A stretch of DNA of 64,000 nucleotides from Gammaproteobacteria bacterium (GCA_021731365.1 JAKFXL010000015.1:1-64000), one strand, 5' to 3'. Shown: positions 34,486-43,638, counted from the stretch's first letter. Made by a program: numbers and translations. The notes: a model not told the origin generated them from the letters alone.

Positions 34486-36273
34486 TTAGCGGTTGTTGCT
34501 GGGTTGTGCCAAGGCGTGTTTCTCGGATAAGAGCTGTGTGAATTTACGTTTTTCCTCTTGGCTGAGTGGGCCGGTTTCGCTTTTGCGCCTGAGTCGTTCA
34601 TGTTCCTGTTCCACACGTTGCCGGTCGAGTAGTCTCAATGTGTCATGGAACTCCATCTCCAGCCCCTCATCGGTCGTGTGGTAAACAGGGGCGCTGGCTA
34701 GCTTGCTTAGGTGTTTGCCCTCAGGGCGGTCTCGCCACCTTTCTAAAATGGTGCCGCAGTTGATATGGGGATTGTTGAGGGCAAGTTCAAGGAGTTCGAC
34801 CAAAAGCCGTATCCCGGGTTCCGCGAGCTGGAGATATCGCTGGGGATCACCGGCAGATTGCGCCAGACTCGGGTGGTTTAGCAGTAGCGTGATGGCGGTA
34901 CGGATAGGGGAGAGTTTGCGTGACTCGATGTTGTGCTGTTGCTGACGAGGCCGTTTTGTCTGATTGACGGGCGCTGACTTCTCGCCCAGCAGCTGCAATA
35001 GCTCTTGGGCGTTGATGTGGATGCGGGTGGCCAGTGCGTTTATCAGCATGTGTCTGAACACCGCATTGCTGATCTTGGCCAGCTTGGGTCGGACAAGCTC
35101 AACCAGACGGGCCCGTCCGTCGATAGCGCCCATGTCGACCTGTTGCAATAGATTGTCGAGCAGGAAGGTGGAGAGTGGAACAGCATTTTTGACTTCCAGT
35201 TCAAAGGCCTCCTGGCCAACTTTACGCACCAATGTGTCAGGGTCTTCACCGTCAGCCAGGAACATAAAACGGGCAGTACGTCCCTCGTTCAGTTCCGGCA
35301 GCATGATGTCGAGGGCCTTCCAGGCGGCATCCCGTCCGGCACGGTCGCCGTCAAAGCAGAAAACCACCTCTTGTGTGGTGCGGTAGAGGGGGGCAATGTG
35401 GTCGGTTGTTAGCGCGGTGCCCAGGGTGGCGACGGCATAACAGATACCGTGTTGGGCCAGGGCCACTACGTCCATGTAGCCCTCCACAACCAGCAGACGG
35501 TCGATTTGGCGCTGCGCCTGACGCGCCTCGTAAAGTCCGTAAAGCTCTTTTCCTTTGTGGAATAGGGGTGATTCGGGGGAGTTGAGGTATTTGGGGGTGT
35601 CATTATTGTCGATCACGCGTCCGCCAAAGGCGATGATGCGGCCGCGGCGGTCGCGGATCGGAAACATGATGCGATTGCGAAAACGGTCGTAGTGCCGTCC
35701 GTCCTCTTTGGTAATGGCCATGCCGGTGGTCGCCAGCTGGGCTTCCCGCTGACGTGAACCCCCCGCCGTTTTGAGCAGACTGTCCCAGCCGGGCGGGGCG
35801 AAGCCGATGCCAAAGTCGTTGGCGATCTGGCCGGTGAGGCCTCGTCCTTTGAGATATTCCACCGCTTTAGGGCCGTCGGCGTGGCTGCGTAACTGCTGGC
35901 GATAGAAGTTGCAGGCCTCCTCCATAACGCCATAGAGATCTTTGTCGACGGCTTTGTGAGTATGTTCTTCCTCGGTGGAGGGCAGCGCAATGCCCGCTTT
36001 GTCGGCCAGCTCTTTAATGGCCTCGATAAAATCCAGGTGATCATATTCCATTAAAAAGCTGATGGCGCTGCCGTGGGCACCGCAGCCAAAACAGTGGTAG
36101 AACTGCTTGGTCTGGCTGACTGTGAAAGAGGGGCTTTTTTCCTCATGGAAGGGGCAGCGGGCCTGGAAATCACGCCCGGCTTTGCGTAATGGGACGCGGC
36201 TATCGATCAGATCGACAATATCGATACGATTTAGAAGCTCATCTATGAAGTGTTGCGGGATGCGACCGGCCAT
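34486..36273 (-). CDS. dnaG: DNA primase
   Basis: A 595-residue replicative primase that makes RNA primers at the fork. The N-terminal zinc finger has C40, H43, C61 and C64 (ARCPFHEEKSPSF, FYHCFGCGAHG). The toprim catalytic core has LLVVEGYMDVVAL and VVFCFDGDRAGRDAAWKAL. The C-terminal third is the DnaB-helicase-binding domain and is less conserved, as usual. It is the middle gene of the rpsU-dnaG-rpoD operon, 130 bases upstream of rpoD; that gap may hold an internal rpoD promoter, but none was fixed. Confidence 0.98.
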   Translation of the reverse strand: MAGRIPQHFIDELLNRIDIVDLIDSRVPLRKAGRDFQARCPFHEEKSPSFTVSQTKQFYHCFGCGAHGSAISFLMEYDHLDFIEAIKELADKAGIALPSTEEEHTHKAVDKDLYGVMEEACNFYRQQLRSHADGPKAVEYLKGRGLTGQIANDFGIGFAPPGWDSLLKTAGGSRQREAQLATTGMAITKEDGRHYDRFRNRIMFPIRDRRGRIIAFGGRVIDNNDTPKYLNSPESPLFHKGKELYGLYEARQAQRQIDRLLVVEGYMDVVALAQHGICYAVATLGTALTTDHIAPLYRTTQEVVFCFDGDRAGRDAAWKALDIMLPELNEGRTARFMFLADGEDPDTLVRKVGQEAFELEVKNAVPLSTFLLDNLLQQVDMGAIDGRARLVELVRPKLAKISNAVFRHMLINALATRIHINAQELLQLLGEKSAPVNQTKRPRQQQHNIESRKLSPIRTAITLLLNHPSLAQSAGDPQRYLQLAEPGIRLLVELLELALNNPHINCGTILERWRDRPEGKHLSKLASAPVYHTTDEGLEMEFHDTLRLLDRQRVEQEHERLRRKSETGPLSQEEKRKFTQLLSEKHALAQPSNNR

Positions 36274-36330
36274 GCTGGTCTCTTCAGGGTTGCAGTGAGT
36301 GCCGTCAGTGTAGCCGTGATGGCGGCGGTA

Positions 36331-36786
36331 TTAAAGTGCGGCGAGTGTGCTTTTAACCAGTTGACTAACCTGCCCCATGTCGGCACGGCCTTGGAACTTG
36401 CCCTTGGCGGCCCCCATCACTTTGCCGATGTCTTGTGGGCCAGCGGCCCCTGTGCTGGCGATGATGTCGGCAAGTTCAGCCTCGATTTCGACCGTGCTCA
36501 GCTGTTTAGGCATGTACTCCATAAGGAGCGCCAGCTCGTGCTGTTCAATATCTACCAGATCTTGACGTTGGGCATTTTGGTATTGAGTAATGGAGTCGCG
36601 ACGCTGCTTGATCATTTTGTCAATGACGGCGGTAACTGCATCGTCGCTATCCAGCGTGACGCGTTCATCAATTTCTTTCTGCTGAATAGCCGCTAAAACG
36701 AGGCGAATGACCCCCAGACGCACCTTCTCTTTGGCGCGCATGGCGGTCTTCATCTCTTCTTTGAGGCGCTCTCTGAGTGTGGTCAC
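36331..36786 (-). CDS. GatB/YqeY domain protein
   Basis: A 151-residue helical protein of the YqeY family, homologous to the tail domain of the amidotransferase subunit GatB. Visible: LKEEMKTAMRAKEKVRLGVIRLVLAAIQ near the N-terminus (in two helices) and GKVMGAAKGKFQGRADMGQV near the C-terminus. The gene is regularly found between rpsU and dnaG in gammaproteobacteria, as here (27 bases after rpsU, 57 before dnaG). It may act on tRNA, but the function is not settled. Confidence 0.93.
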   Translation of the reverse strand: MTTLRERLKEEMKTAMRAKEKVRLGVIRLVLAAIQQKEIDERVTLDSDDAVTAVIDKMIKQRRDSITQYQNAQRQDLVDIEQHELALLMEYMPKQLSTVEIEAELADIIASTGAAGPQDIGKVMGAAKGKFQGRADMGQVSQLVKSTLAAL

Positions 36787-36813
36787 AGGAGTGGCAGCCG
36801 GCTAGAGTGAGTC

Positions 36814-37029
36814 TTAATAGAGGCGTTTACGCTGAGAAATATCACGCATTACCTTCTTGTGCTGGCGCTTGACAGCAGCAGCAGCTTTGCGCTTGCGAAT
36901 GGCAGTGGGTTTTTCATAGAATTCACGGCTACGGATTTCGGCCAGAATGCCAGCCTTTTCGCAGGTACGTTTGAAGCGGCGCATTGCAACTTCAAACGGT
37001 TCGTTTTCTCTGAGGCGTACCGATGGCAT
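36814..37029 (-). CDS. rpsU: 30S ribosomal protein S21 (bS21)
   Basis: A 71-residue basic protein. It starts [21 protein letters not shown], and the C-terminus [20 protein letters not shown] is typical of bS21, the small-subunit protein near the mRNA 3' end of 16S rRNA. It is the first gene of the macromolecular synthesis operon. The region upstream (37030-37117) should hold the main operon promoter. Confidence 0.98.
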   Translation of the reverse strand: MPSVRLRENEPFEVAMRRFKRTCEKAGILAEIRSREFYEKPTAIRKRKAAAAVKRQHKKVMRDISQRKRLY

Positions 37030-37117
37030 AAATATTCGTTTCCTAAATTAAAAGTTAAATTCACGCTGAATACAACAAAGGGGCGCTATTCTAAGACAAA
37101 CAACAACAATTGCAAAG

Positions 37118-37891
37118 CTAAGTTTTGTGATGGCCCCCGCAGTTGGGGCAATTGGGGTCGGCAGGCAGGTTGATGCTCCTCGGTATCATGGTGAGAGCAT
37201 CGATGATCAGTAGCCGCGCAGTGAGTGATTGCCCTATTCCCAGCAGGAGTTTTAGTGCTTCTGCGGCCTGTATGCTGCCGATGATGCCAACAAGGGGGGC
37301 AAATACCCCGCGCTCGCGACAGCTCTCCTGGGCCAGCAGCCCCTCTTCATGGTAAAGACAGTGGTAGCAGGGGCTATTGGGTTGGCGCGGATCAAACACA
37401 GTGACTTGGCCCTGAAAGCGGATGGCTGCACCGCTGACTGAGGGGGTGTTGCTGGTAAAACATGCCTGGCTGATGGCGAAACGTGTCTCAAAGTTGTCGC
37501 AGGCATCGATCACGATGTCGGCACTGGCCACGGCCTCCAGTAAGGGCGGCCCCTCGGCGCGGCGGCAGACGGCCTCGGTTTCGATATCTGGATTCAGTTC
37601 TTGTATGGCTTGGCAGAGGCGCGCCGCCTTGAGTGTGCCGATATCGTGGGTGCGAAAAGCGATCTGGCGCTGTAAATTGCCCAAGTCCACATGGTCGTGG
37701 TCAAACACAGTGATTTTGCCGACACCGCTACTGGCTAAATACATCGCTGTTGGTGATCCCAGGCCGCCAGCGCCAATAATGAGCACTTTGGCCACGGCCA
37801 GACGGGACTGCCCCTCCAGATCAATTTCCGGCAGGAGCAGGTGGCGGCTGTAGCGGCTGAGCTGAGCGTTGCTGAACTCCTGTGCAATCAT
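37118..37891 (-). CDS. moeB: MoeB/ThiF/HesA-family sulfur-carrier adenylyltransferase
   Basis: A 257-residue E1-like enzyme that adenylates the C-terminal GlyGly of a small sulfur carrier such as MoaD or ThiS. Marks: the nucleotide-binding GAGGLGSPTAMYLASSGVG, the catalytic Asp region VIDACDNFETRFAIS, the CYHCLY and CPNCGG zinc-binding Cys pairs, and LVGIIGSIQAAEALKLLLG. There is no rhodanese domain. The moaA-C-D-E genes are 1.3 kb away on the opposite strand, which supports MoeB, although ThiF-type activity cannot be excluded. Its ATG overlaps the TGA of the upstream kelch gene (ATGA). Confidence 0.88.
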   Translation of the reverse strand: MIAQEFSNAQLSRYSRHLLLPEIDLEGQSRLAVAKVLIIGAGGLGSPTAMYLASSGVGKITVFDHDHVDLGNLQRQIAFRTHDIGTLKAARLCQAIQELNPDIETEAVCRRAEGPPLLEAVASADIVIDACDNFETRFAISQACFTSNTPSVSGAAIRFQGQVTVFDPRQPNSPCYHCLYHEEGLLAQESCRERGVFAPLVGIIGSIQAAEALKLLLGIGQSLTARLLIIDALTMIPRSINLPADPNCPNCGGHHKT

Positions 37892-38883
37892 GGTGTAAAG
37901 CGAAATGCCTCGGTGATGGGGGTCCGCCCATCGTTGGCCCAGCCACCAATACTATATATGGTGCCATCACAAACCGTCACACCCATGGCAGCGACCGGAG
38001 AGGGCAATGCCGCTGCTTGATGCCACTGTTTGTTGGTCAGAGAGTAGTAAGCGGTGCGGTTATGAATGTTGTCATCGCTATAGCCGCCAAAGATGTAAAG
38101 ATTGTCACCAACCCGTGCGCTGCCCAGGCCTGCTGCTACCCAGGGGAGCGCAAGTGTATTGTCGTGAGACCAGCTATTCGTGGCGGGGTCAAAAATTTCT
38201 ATGGTGGTGAAGTTGTTAAACCCCTCGGGGCGGAAGGCGACGCCACCCATGGCCAATATTTTGCCGTCAACCGCCGTGGCGGACAGGGCAAAGCGGGGCA
38301 CTTGCAATGGTGCGATAGCCTCCCACGCTCCTCCGTCAGTATCGAGCCGCTCGCAAAAATCGAAGCCGGGGTCCGATTTTGGCCCACCTTGCGTTGCATC
38401 AGGATGGTGTCCACCTAGGATGTAAATAGTCTCTCCTAAAACTGCGACAGCTGGATAGTCGTGTGGCATAAGCAGGCTGGGGCCAGTCTCCCAGCTATCT
38501 GACTCGGGATGATAGATCTCCACCGTTGTCAAAAAGCGAAACATGCCATTCTCCTGGCGAAATCCGCCGCCCATGACAAAAATACGGTCGCCAATGGTGG
38601 CTGCCATGGTGCCGGAGCGAAGGGTGGGCATATCCTTGAGTTTGCTCCATGTGTCGTCGACGGGGTTGTAGCAAACAGAGGAGTTCATGCTTTTGAAGCC
38701 AGGTCCGCCGCCACCAAATACGTAGATCTTGCCGTTATGGCTGGCTACAGAAGGGTGAGAGCGGGCAATCTCTAGCGGGGGGAGCTGAGACCAGTGACTG
38801 CTATGCGTAGTTAGGTTCATGTTATCCAACTGTTTTTCTATAATTGAGCGCTGGAGCTTTACCCCTTTTTGTGTGACTGTCAA
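37888..38883 (-). CDS. Kelch-repeat beta-propeller protein
   Basis: A protein of up to 331 residues with six kelch repeats, each with a GG doublet: YVFGGGG, FVMGGGF, YILGGHH, LAMGGVA, YIFGGYS and YSIGGWA. This predicts a six-bladed propeller. There is no signal peptide, so it should be cytoplasmic. An ATG at 38820 would give 310 residues and removes a non-conserved leader; neither start has a strong ribosome site. It is translationally coupled to moeB through an ATGA overlap, which hints at a role in cofactor or sulfur-carrier biology, but nothing in the sequence shows an active site. Sialate mutarotases (NanM) share the fold, but those are periplasmic. Confidence 0.8.
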   Translation of the reverse strand: MTVTQKGVKLQRSIIEKQLDNMNLTTHSSHWSQLPPLEIARSHPSVASHNGKIYVFGGGGPGFKSMNSSVCYNPVDDTWSKLKDMPTLRSGTMAATIGDRIFVMGGGFRQENGMFRFLTTVEIYHPESDSWETGPSLLMPHDYPAVAVLGETIYILGGHHPDATQGGPKSDPGFDFCERLDTDGGAWEAIAPLQVPRFALSATAVDGKILAMGGVAFRPEGFNNFTTIEIFDPATNSWSHDNTLALPWVAAGLGSARVGDNLYIFGGYSDDNIHNRTAYYSLTNKQWHQAAALPSPVAAMGVTVCDGTIYSIGGWANDGRTPITEAFRFTP

Positions 38884-39230
38884 GCATGCCAGTGGTGCGG
38901 AATAAGCTTATCTCATTGAATCCAGTGTTGTTTGTGTGGTTATATCGCGGCTTGTTTGTGGGGCAGCGATTCGCTATGATTGCCCCGTCAACGCTAGGTG
39001 CTAGGTGGATATCGTGGATATTCTAGGTGCGGCGCTTAAAGCAGCAGTAGATGGGTGCCGATAATTACAGTAGTAGCCATGTGGCTGTGAGCGAACAGTT
39101 CGTTTCAACGGTCTGCATGGTTGGTGCACGCTAAAAGCCTTGTTAATAAAGCGTACATCACATGCTTGGTTTTAGTGAATAATACCGTGCAATGTGAGTA
39201 GCTGTTATTGAGCGAGGGGGAGAATTAAAT
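38884..39230. other. Divergent region between kelch gene and moaA
   Basis: About 350 bases with a candidate promoter (see 38952-38980) and three copies of CTAGGTG (38994, 39001, 39023). I searched by eye for the molybdenum-cofactor riboswitch that precedes moaA in many proteobacteria and saw no convincing match. The leader from the candidate start to moaA would be about 240 nt. Confidence 0.4.
38952..38980 (+). promoter_or_regulatory. Candidate sigma-70 promoter for the moa operon
   Basis: TTGTTT (38952-38957), a 17-base spacer, then TATGAT (38975-38980). It points toward moaA. The predicted start is near 38987, just before the first CTAGGTG repeat. Confidence 0.4.
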
Positions 39231-40352
39231 ATGGATGCTGTCAGTCAGACTGTTATGAAGCTAAATCAAGAAAATAAAGTAGAGCATATGCCTGCTGATC
39301 AGGGTCAACATCTTGGGGCTGCTCCAGTCCTGAACCCGTTACCCCCCCTGCAAGATCGTTTTGGACGCACGTTTGATTACGTCAGAGTAGCTGTGACGGA
39401 AAAATGCAATCTCCGCTGCACATACTGTATGCCTGAAGAGGGCGTTGACTTTCAGGGACGCGATAAAATCCTTAAAAGTGATGAAATAATGCGCATAGTG
39501 GGCGTCTTGGCGCGCATGGGAATAAAAAAAGTCCGTTATACAGGCGGAGAACCATTGGTTCGTAAGGATATTGTTGATTTGGTAGCTGGGGCTGCGGGAA
39601 CGCCCGGTATTAAATCTGTGCACGTGACCACGAATGGATTACTTTTTGATAGATATGCACAAGGGTTGAGAGATGCTGGATTGACAGGCGTCAATATCAG
39701 TCTTGATACTCTGGATGCGGAGAAATTTGTTCGGATAACGCGTCGCGAAGGTGTGGATAAGGTTCAAAACAGCATAAGGCGTGCTCTGGATATGGGCTTT
39801 CCACGGGTAAAAGTTAATATTGTGCTCATGCGCGGGTTCAATGAAGATGAGCTTGGGGCTTTTACTGAAATGACCCGCGATCAGCGCTTGACTGTGCGAT
39901 TTATAGAGTTCATGCCGTTTGACGCACATCAAATATGGGAGAGTGGGGTTCATTTTGCGAGCGCTGAGAGCTTGGTAAACCAGATTGAAAAAATGTACCC
40001 TGGCATCCAGTCAGCGCCGGGAACACGTACGGAACACCATATTTTTCAAGCGCCAGGGTACCAAGGTAAAATAGCGGTTATACCTGCGTTTACGCGCAGC
40101 CTGTGTGGTAACTGCTCCAGAATTCGCGTGACTGCCGATGGCAATATCCGCAACTGCCTTTACTCTGATAAAGAATACAGCTTAAGAGAGATGATCAGGG
40201 ATAACTGCAGTGATGATGATATTGCCAGTACATTCCGTAAAGCCTTCATGGATAAAGAAAAAGATGGGTTTGACTCCAAAAAGGCTTCATCTGCACATCA
40301 GGTTTCAGTCAAGGATATTGGTCGTGTCAGCATGACCCAGATAGGTGGGTAG
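39231..40352 (+). CDS. moaA: GTP 3',8-cyclase (molybdenum cofactor biosynthesis)
   Basis: A 373-residue radical-SAM enzyme for the first step from GTP to cyclic pyranopterin monophosphate, together with MoaC. The N-terminal 4Fe-4S site is C59, C63, C66 (EKCNLRCTYCMPEEG). The C-terminal cluster is C292, C295, C309 (LCGNCSRIRVTADGNIRNC), and the chain ends in the conserved GlyGly (TQIGG). An N-terminal extension of about 40 residues precedes the core and makes it longer than E. coli MoaA (329). It heads a moaA-C-D-E run on the plus strand. Confidence 0.97.
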   Translation: MDAVSQTVMKLNQENKVEHMPADQGQHLGAAPVLNPLPPLQDRFGRTFDYVRVAVTEKCNLRCTYCMPEEGVDFQGRDKILKSDEIMRIVGVLARMGIKKVRYTGGEPLVRKDIVDLVAGAAGTPGIKSVHVTTNGLLFDRYAQGLRDAGLTGVNISLDTLDAEKFVRITRREGVDKVQNSIRRALDMGFPRVKVNIVLMRGFNEDELGAFTEMTRDQRLTVRFIEFMPFDAHQIWESGVHFASAESLVNQIEKMYPGIQSAPGTRTEHHIFQAPGYQGKIAVIPAFTRSLCGNCSRIRVTADGNIRNCLYSDKEYSLREMIRDNCSDDDIASTFRKAFMDKEKDGFDSKKASSAHQVSVKDIGRVSMTQIGG

Positions 40353-40431
40353 AGATTAGTTGTCGCTGACGTTAGCGCCTTGTTTGTTGCGGCAAGCAGG
40401 GTGTTTTTTATTGGAAAATATAAGCGAGTGA

Positions 40432-40917
40432 ATGATGAGTGAATTAACCCATTTTAATGCCGCAGGTGAGGCCCACATGGTAGATGTTGGAGCCAAGGCA
40501 GAGACAGAGCGGGAGGCGGTTGCTGAAGGCAGGATCTTTATGGAGGCGACCACTCTGGAAAAGATCATGCAGGGAAATCACAAGAAGGGTGATGTGCTTG
40601 GTATCGCTCGGGTTGCGGGTATAATGGGCGCAAAAAAGACCTCTGACTTGGTGCCGCTTTGCCATCCGATCATGCTCACTAATGTGGAGCTGGATTTATC
40701 TCCAGAGCCTGAGCAAAACTCTGTCTACTGTCAGGTTAAAGTTCGATGCAAAGGGCAGACCGGTGTTGAGATGGAGGCGTTGACGGCTGTCCAGATTGCT
40801 CTGTTGACCATATATGACATGTGTAAGGCGGTGGACCGCGGCATGCTGATACAGGATGTCGGGTTGCTGGCAAAGTCGGGTGGTAAGTCAGGCACATGGC
40901 AGCGTGAAGGGCGGTAA
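40432..40917 (+). CDS. moaC: Cyclic pyranopterin monophosphate synthase
   Basis: A 161-residue MoaC. Marks: [23 protein letters not shown] at the N-terminus, [19 protein letters not shown], the active-site segment [16 protein letters not shown] and [26 protein letters not shown]. It completes the MoaA reaction. Two adjacent ATGs (40432 and 40435) could serve as start; the ribosome site is weak (GCGAG), so coupling to upstream translation is possible. It lies 79 bases after moaA. Confidence 0.97.
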   Translation: MMSELTHFNAAGEAHMVDVGAKAETEREAVAEGRIFMEATTLEKIMQGNHKKGDVLGIARVAGIMGAKKTSDLVPLCHPIMLTNVELDLSPEPEQNSVYCQVKVRCKGQTGVEMEALTAVQIALLTIYDMCKAVDRGMLIQDVGLLAKSGGKSGTWQREGR

Positions 40918-40930
40918 TGCGGAGGCTGAA

Positions 40931-41167
40931 ATGAACGTGACTGTAAGATATTTTGCGAGTATGCGTGACCGAATGGGATGCGCTGATGAGGTAGTGTCAA
41001 TCGGGGGAGATGCTTCGACAGTGGCTGCTGTCTGGGCGATAGTATCAGAAGACAAGCCAATGCCCCCAAGCACCTTGATTGCGGTAAACATGGCATATAC
41101 GGACGCGGCGGCGGCGCTTAAAGATGGCGATGAGCTTGCATTTTTTCCGCCGGTGACAGGGGGGTGA
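40931..41167 (+). CDS. moaD: Molybdopterin synthase sulfur carrier subunit
   Basis: A 78-residue ubiquitin-fold sulfur carrier. GGAGG at 40921-40925 sets the ATG at 40931. It starts MNVTVRYFASMRDRMGCADE and ends FFPPVTGG, the C-terminal GlyGly that MoeB adenylates and that then carries the thiocarboxylate. It lies 13 bases after moaC and 7 before moaE. Confidence 0.96.
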   Translation: MNVTVRYFASMRDRMGCADEVVSIGGDASTVAAVWAIVSEDKPMPPSTLIAVNMAYTDAAAALKDGDELAFFPPVTGG

Positions 41168-41174
41168 AGTAGTT

Positions 41175-41657
41175 ATGAAAGTTGTCGTTCAGGAGTCTCC
41201 TTTTGAGCCGGGCCAGGTGGTGGCTGATTACCAAAATAGCCTGCCACGAGGGAAGCATGGTGGTGTTGTGACATTTGTCGGGACTATGAGAGACTTTAAT
41301 GATGGTCAAGATGTTGCTGCCATGCGGTTAGACTATTACCCGGGCATGACAGAGAAGCATATCGAGCAAGTTTGCGAAGAGGCCGCCCAGCGGTGGGATA
41401 TTGTAGATAGCTTGGTGGTGCACCGTCATGGTGACATGTATCCAAACGACGCTATTGTCCTTGTTGCTGTATGGTCTGCCCATCGTGCTAATGCGTTTGA
41501 TGCGTGCCGGTTTATCATTAACTACTTGAAAGAGCGGGCACCTTTCTGGAAGTGTGAGACTACTCCCGCAGGTCATAAACGCTGGGTGGAGCATAATTCG
41601 CGTGACCCAAAGGCTGAGGTGGTGTCGGGTAATGGCTCTGCTCAAACGGTGGAATGA
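41175..41657 (+). CDS. moaE: Molybdopterin synthase catalytic subunit
   Basis: A 160-residue MoaE, the large subunit that transfers sulfur from MoaD to cPMP. Marks: GGVVTFVGTMRDFNDGQDV, LDYYPGMTEKHIEQV, VVHRHGDMYPNDAIVLVAVWSAHR (in two blocks) and the Lys-containing KERAPFWKCETTPAGHKRWVEHN near the end. The last dozen residues are an unconserved tail. It follows moaD by 7 bases. Confidence 0.97.
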   Translation: MKVVVQESPFEPGQVVADYQNSLPRGKHGGVVTFVGTMRDFNDGQDVAAMRLDYYPGMTEKHIEQVCEEAAQRWDIVDSLVVHRHGDMYPNDAIVLVAVWSAHRANAFDACRFIINYLKERAPFWKCETTPAGHKRWVEHNSRDPKAEVVSGNGSAQTVE

Positions 41658-41702
41658 TGGCAGAGTATTGCTGATGATGGCGGTTTTACGCGGAGAGGCT
41701 GT

Positions 41703-42335
41703 GTGAGAGAGAAAGAGCGCAGCACCAGGGTTGTATTTGTTCGTCATGGAGAGACTGATTTTCCAACGGATAAGATTTACTGTGACGAGGTTGAGGATCC
41801 ACCGCTTAATGAGGCTGGGATGTGTCAGGCGGGGCAGGCTGAGGAATGTTTACGTGGACTTGGTCCAGTAATGTTTTACGTAAGTCCTTCTTTACGCACA
41901 AGAATGACGGCCGATGTTTTGATGTCAGCCAGCCCGGATTCTACTGTGGTTTATGATGAATCGCTCTGTGAACGTCGCTTTGGAGCGTGGGAAGGGTTGT
42001 ACTTTCATGAGATAGAGCGTGATTTTGCCGTGGAGTATCAAGAGTGGAAAAGTGATCAAGCTGCTTTTAAACCGACGAGAGGGGAGTCGGTTTACGATCT
42101 TGCCGACAGGGTTGTACCGTTTGTTCGTGAGGTGGCTGCGCGGCATCGTGGTGAGACGGTTGTTGTGGTCGCTCATGTTGGGCCGATTAGGGTTCTGCTC
42201 TCTGAGGCACTTGGTATGCCCATTTCCTACTATAGGCAGCTATGTATTGACCCGGCATCAATTGCTATGGTTGATTACGGGATAACACAAAATAACTTGG
42301 TGTTGATGAATTTTCACAAAAGACATTGGGTTTAG
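41703..42335 (+). CDS. Histidine phosphatase family protein
   Basis: A 210-residue phosphoglycerate-mutase-like (branch 1) phosphatase. The catalytic RHG motif is in VFVRHGETDFPTDKIYCDE; the second Arg/Glu region is ERRFGAWEGLYFHEIE, and the second His is in VVVVAHVGPIRVLL. The GTG start at 41703 follows GAGAGGC. The pattern resembles CobC/alpha-ribazole phosphatase and similar small phosphatases; the substrate cannot be read. It is 45 bases after moaE, so it may be the last gene of the moa transcript, but it is not a known cofactor gene. Confidence 0.87.
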   Translation: MREKERSTRVVFVRHGETDFPTDKIYCDEVEDPPLNEAGMCQAGQAEECLRGLGPVMFYVSPSLRTRMTADVLMSASPDSTVVYDESLCERRFGAWEGLYFHEIERDFAVEYQEWKSDQAAFKPTRGESVYDLADRVVPFVREVAARHRGETVVVVAHVGPIRVLLSEALGMPISYYRQLCIDPASIAMVDYGITQNNLVLMNFHKRHWV

Positions 42336-42619
42336 AGTGCAAAGTACTAAAGTGTGACTGTTTAATGGCCGATATCCGTACAGAAGGAAATGTTTTGTGA
42401 TGTGGCCTGAGTATCTTGTAAGGGATTGAGAGTGGCATTTTTGTGGTTGTTGCCATTCATTGAGCAAGGGTGTTTTTGTGCTGTTTGTGATTTTACCGCG
42501 ATTGACGCGGGTACTGAATAGGTGATATACGTATTATTGTGGAGTAAGTAGGGTGATTTTTGCTGGGAGAGATGGATGTGTCTCTGCAAATGTTTAAAAA
42601 AAGATCAGGAGGCTTCAAA

Positions 42620-43582
42620 ATGAGTAAACCTTATAAAGCTGCGAGTTCGGCCGGTGCTGTGGCACTGGTACTTTCCGGCTCTGTGTTGGCGGCAGCGCCC
42701 GCATTTGATTCATGGACCGTAAATAACGGTACGATAGCTGGTGCGGCGTGCGGCTCTGGTGCCTTGGCTGGTTTTAGCTGTGGCACGGCGATGACCGACC
42801 TTGGCTTCTATCAGCGTATGGTTACTGAAACCAGTACAGGACAGCAGTACTTCCAGACAATCATTACGGAAAATAACGCAACTGCTGCAACTGCCATAGC
42901 TCTCGACGCTCTGGTTTTTGCGGATGAAAGTTTTGTTCGGACCGGTAATGTTAGTGGTATTGCTGATAAACAGCGTATTTCTCAGGTGAGTTCAACTACA
43001 ACGTTTAAGGCGTCCACAACCTTGAGTTCGGGTTGGGCGGGTGAAAGCTTGAAGTTGACGCAAGGCTTGAAGGATACATTTGATAATTTTCAAACGGACT
43101 TTATTTTCCGCCAAGAAGGCAATGCTGCACAGAACACAGTTACAGCTACTGGGATGAAGATTACCGCTTACGTTCCAATACAAGGGTCGGATAAGCAGGA
43201 CTTTGTATTGGTGGATCTGTCTGGTGATTATGCTCGTATTGCTTCTAACGTGGCAGCCGGTAAATCCACTGTGACTATCCCGGCCTCGCCGACTAATCTG
43301 GTGATGTCGTGGACTAATGATACGGTTAAAGGTGGTTCTGCTTCGGCTCCCTTAGGTGTTATTGGTGATCGCATCCAGGCTGTGTGGATTGGTCAGGACT
43401 TGAGTACTATTGTCGGTCAGACGTTTGGTTTTACTTCATATGACAATAAAACCACTGCTGCCAACGACTTTATCTCTACCTTTAGCTTGACTAACATGGC
43501 GGCTGTCGCGTGGGATACTGGAGTTTGGGGTGCTCGTGCAACAACGGGGGCTATCAGCGACCCGTTCCAGCCTTGGCCATAG
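42620..43582 (+). CDS. Secreted protein of unknown function
   Basis: A 320-residue exported protein. AGGAGG lies just upstream of the ATG at 42620, so earlier in-frame starts are rejected. The signal peptide ends at LSGSVLAAA|P. The mature chain is rich in Thr, Ala, Ser and Asn and poor in charge. It has two Cys near the N-terminus (GAACGSG, FSCGTA), perhaps a disulfide, and ends with WP residues (DPFQPWP). I recognise no domain. The strong ribosome site and the strong terminator straight after it suggest high expression, as for a surface or matrix protein. It lies directly upstream of an envelope export block and could be its cargo or be unrelated. Confidence 0.8.
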   Translation: MSKPYKAASSAGAVALVLSGSVLAAAPAFDSWTVNNGTIAGAACGSGALAGFSCGTAMTDLGFYQRMVTETSTGQQYFQTIITENNATAATAIALDALVFADESFVRTGNVSGIADKQRISQVSSTTTFKASTTLSSGWAGESLKLTQGLKDTFDNFQTDFIFRQEGNAAQNTVTATGMKITAYVPIQGSDKQDFVLVDLSGDYARIASNVAAGKSTVTIPASPTNLVMSWTNDTVKGGSASAPLGVIGDRIQAVWIGQDLSTIVGQTFGFTSYDNKTTAANDFISTFSLTNMAAVAWDTGVWGARATTGAISDPFQPWP

Positions 43583-43612
43583 TATTTTATTGCTAGGCAT
43601 TGTGAGTTAAGA

Positions 43613-43638
43613 GAGGGGCGCAAGCCCCTCTTTTTTTT
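43613..43638 (+). terminator. Rho-independent terminator
   Basis: GAGGGGC-GCAA-GCCCCTC followed by eight T. It ends the transcript of the secreted-protein gene 30 bases after its stop. Confidence 0.93.

Noticed and set aside
38884-39230. Molybdenum-cofactor riboswitch upstream of moaA
   Set aside because: No convincing match to the conserved helices was found by eye.
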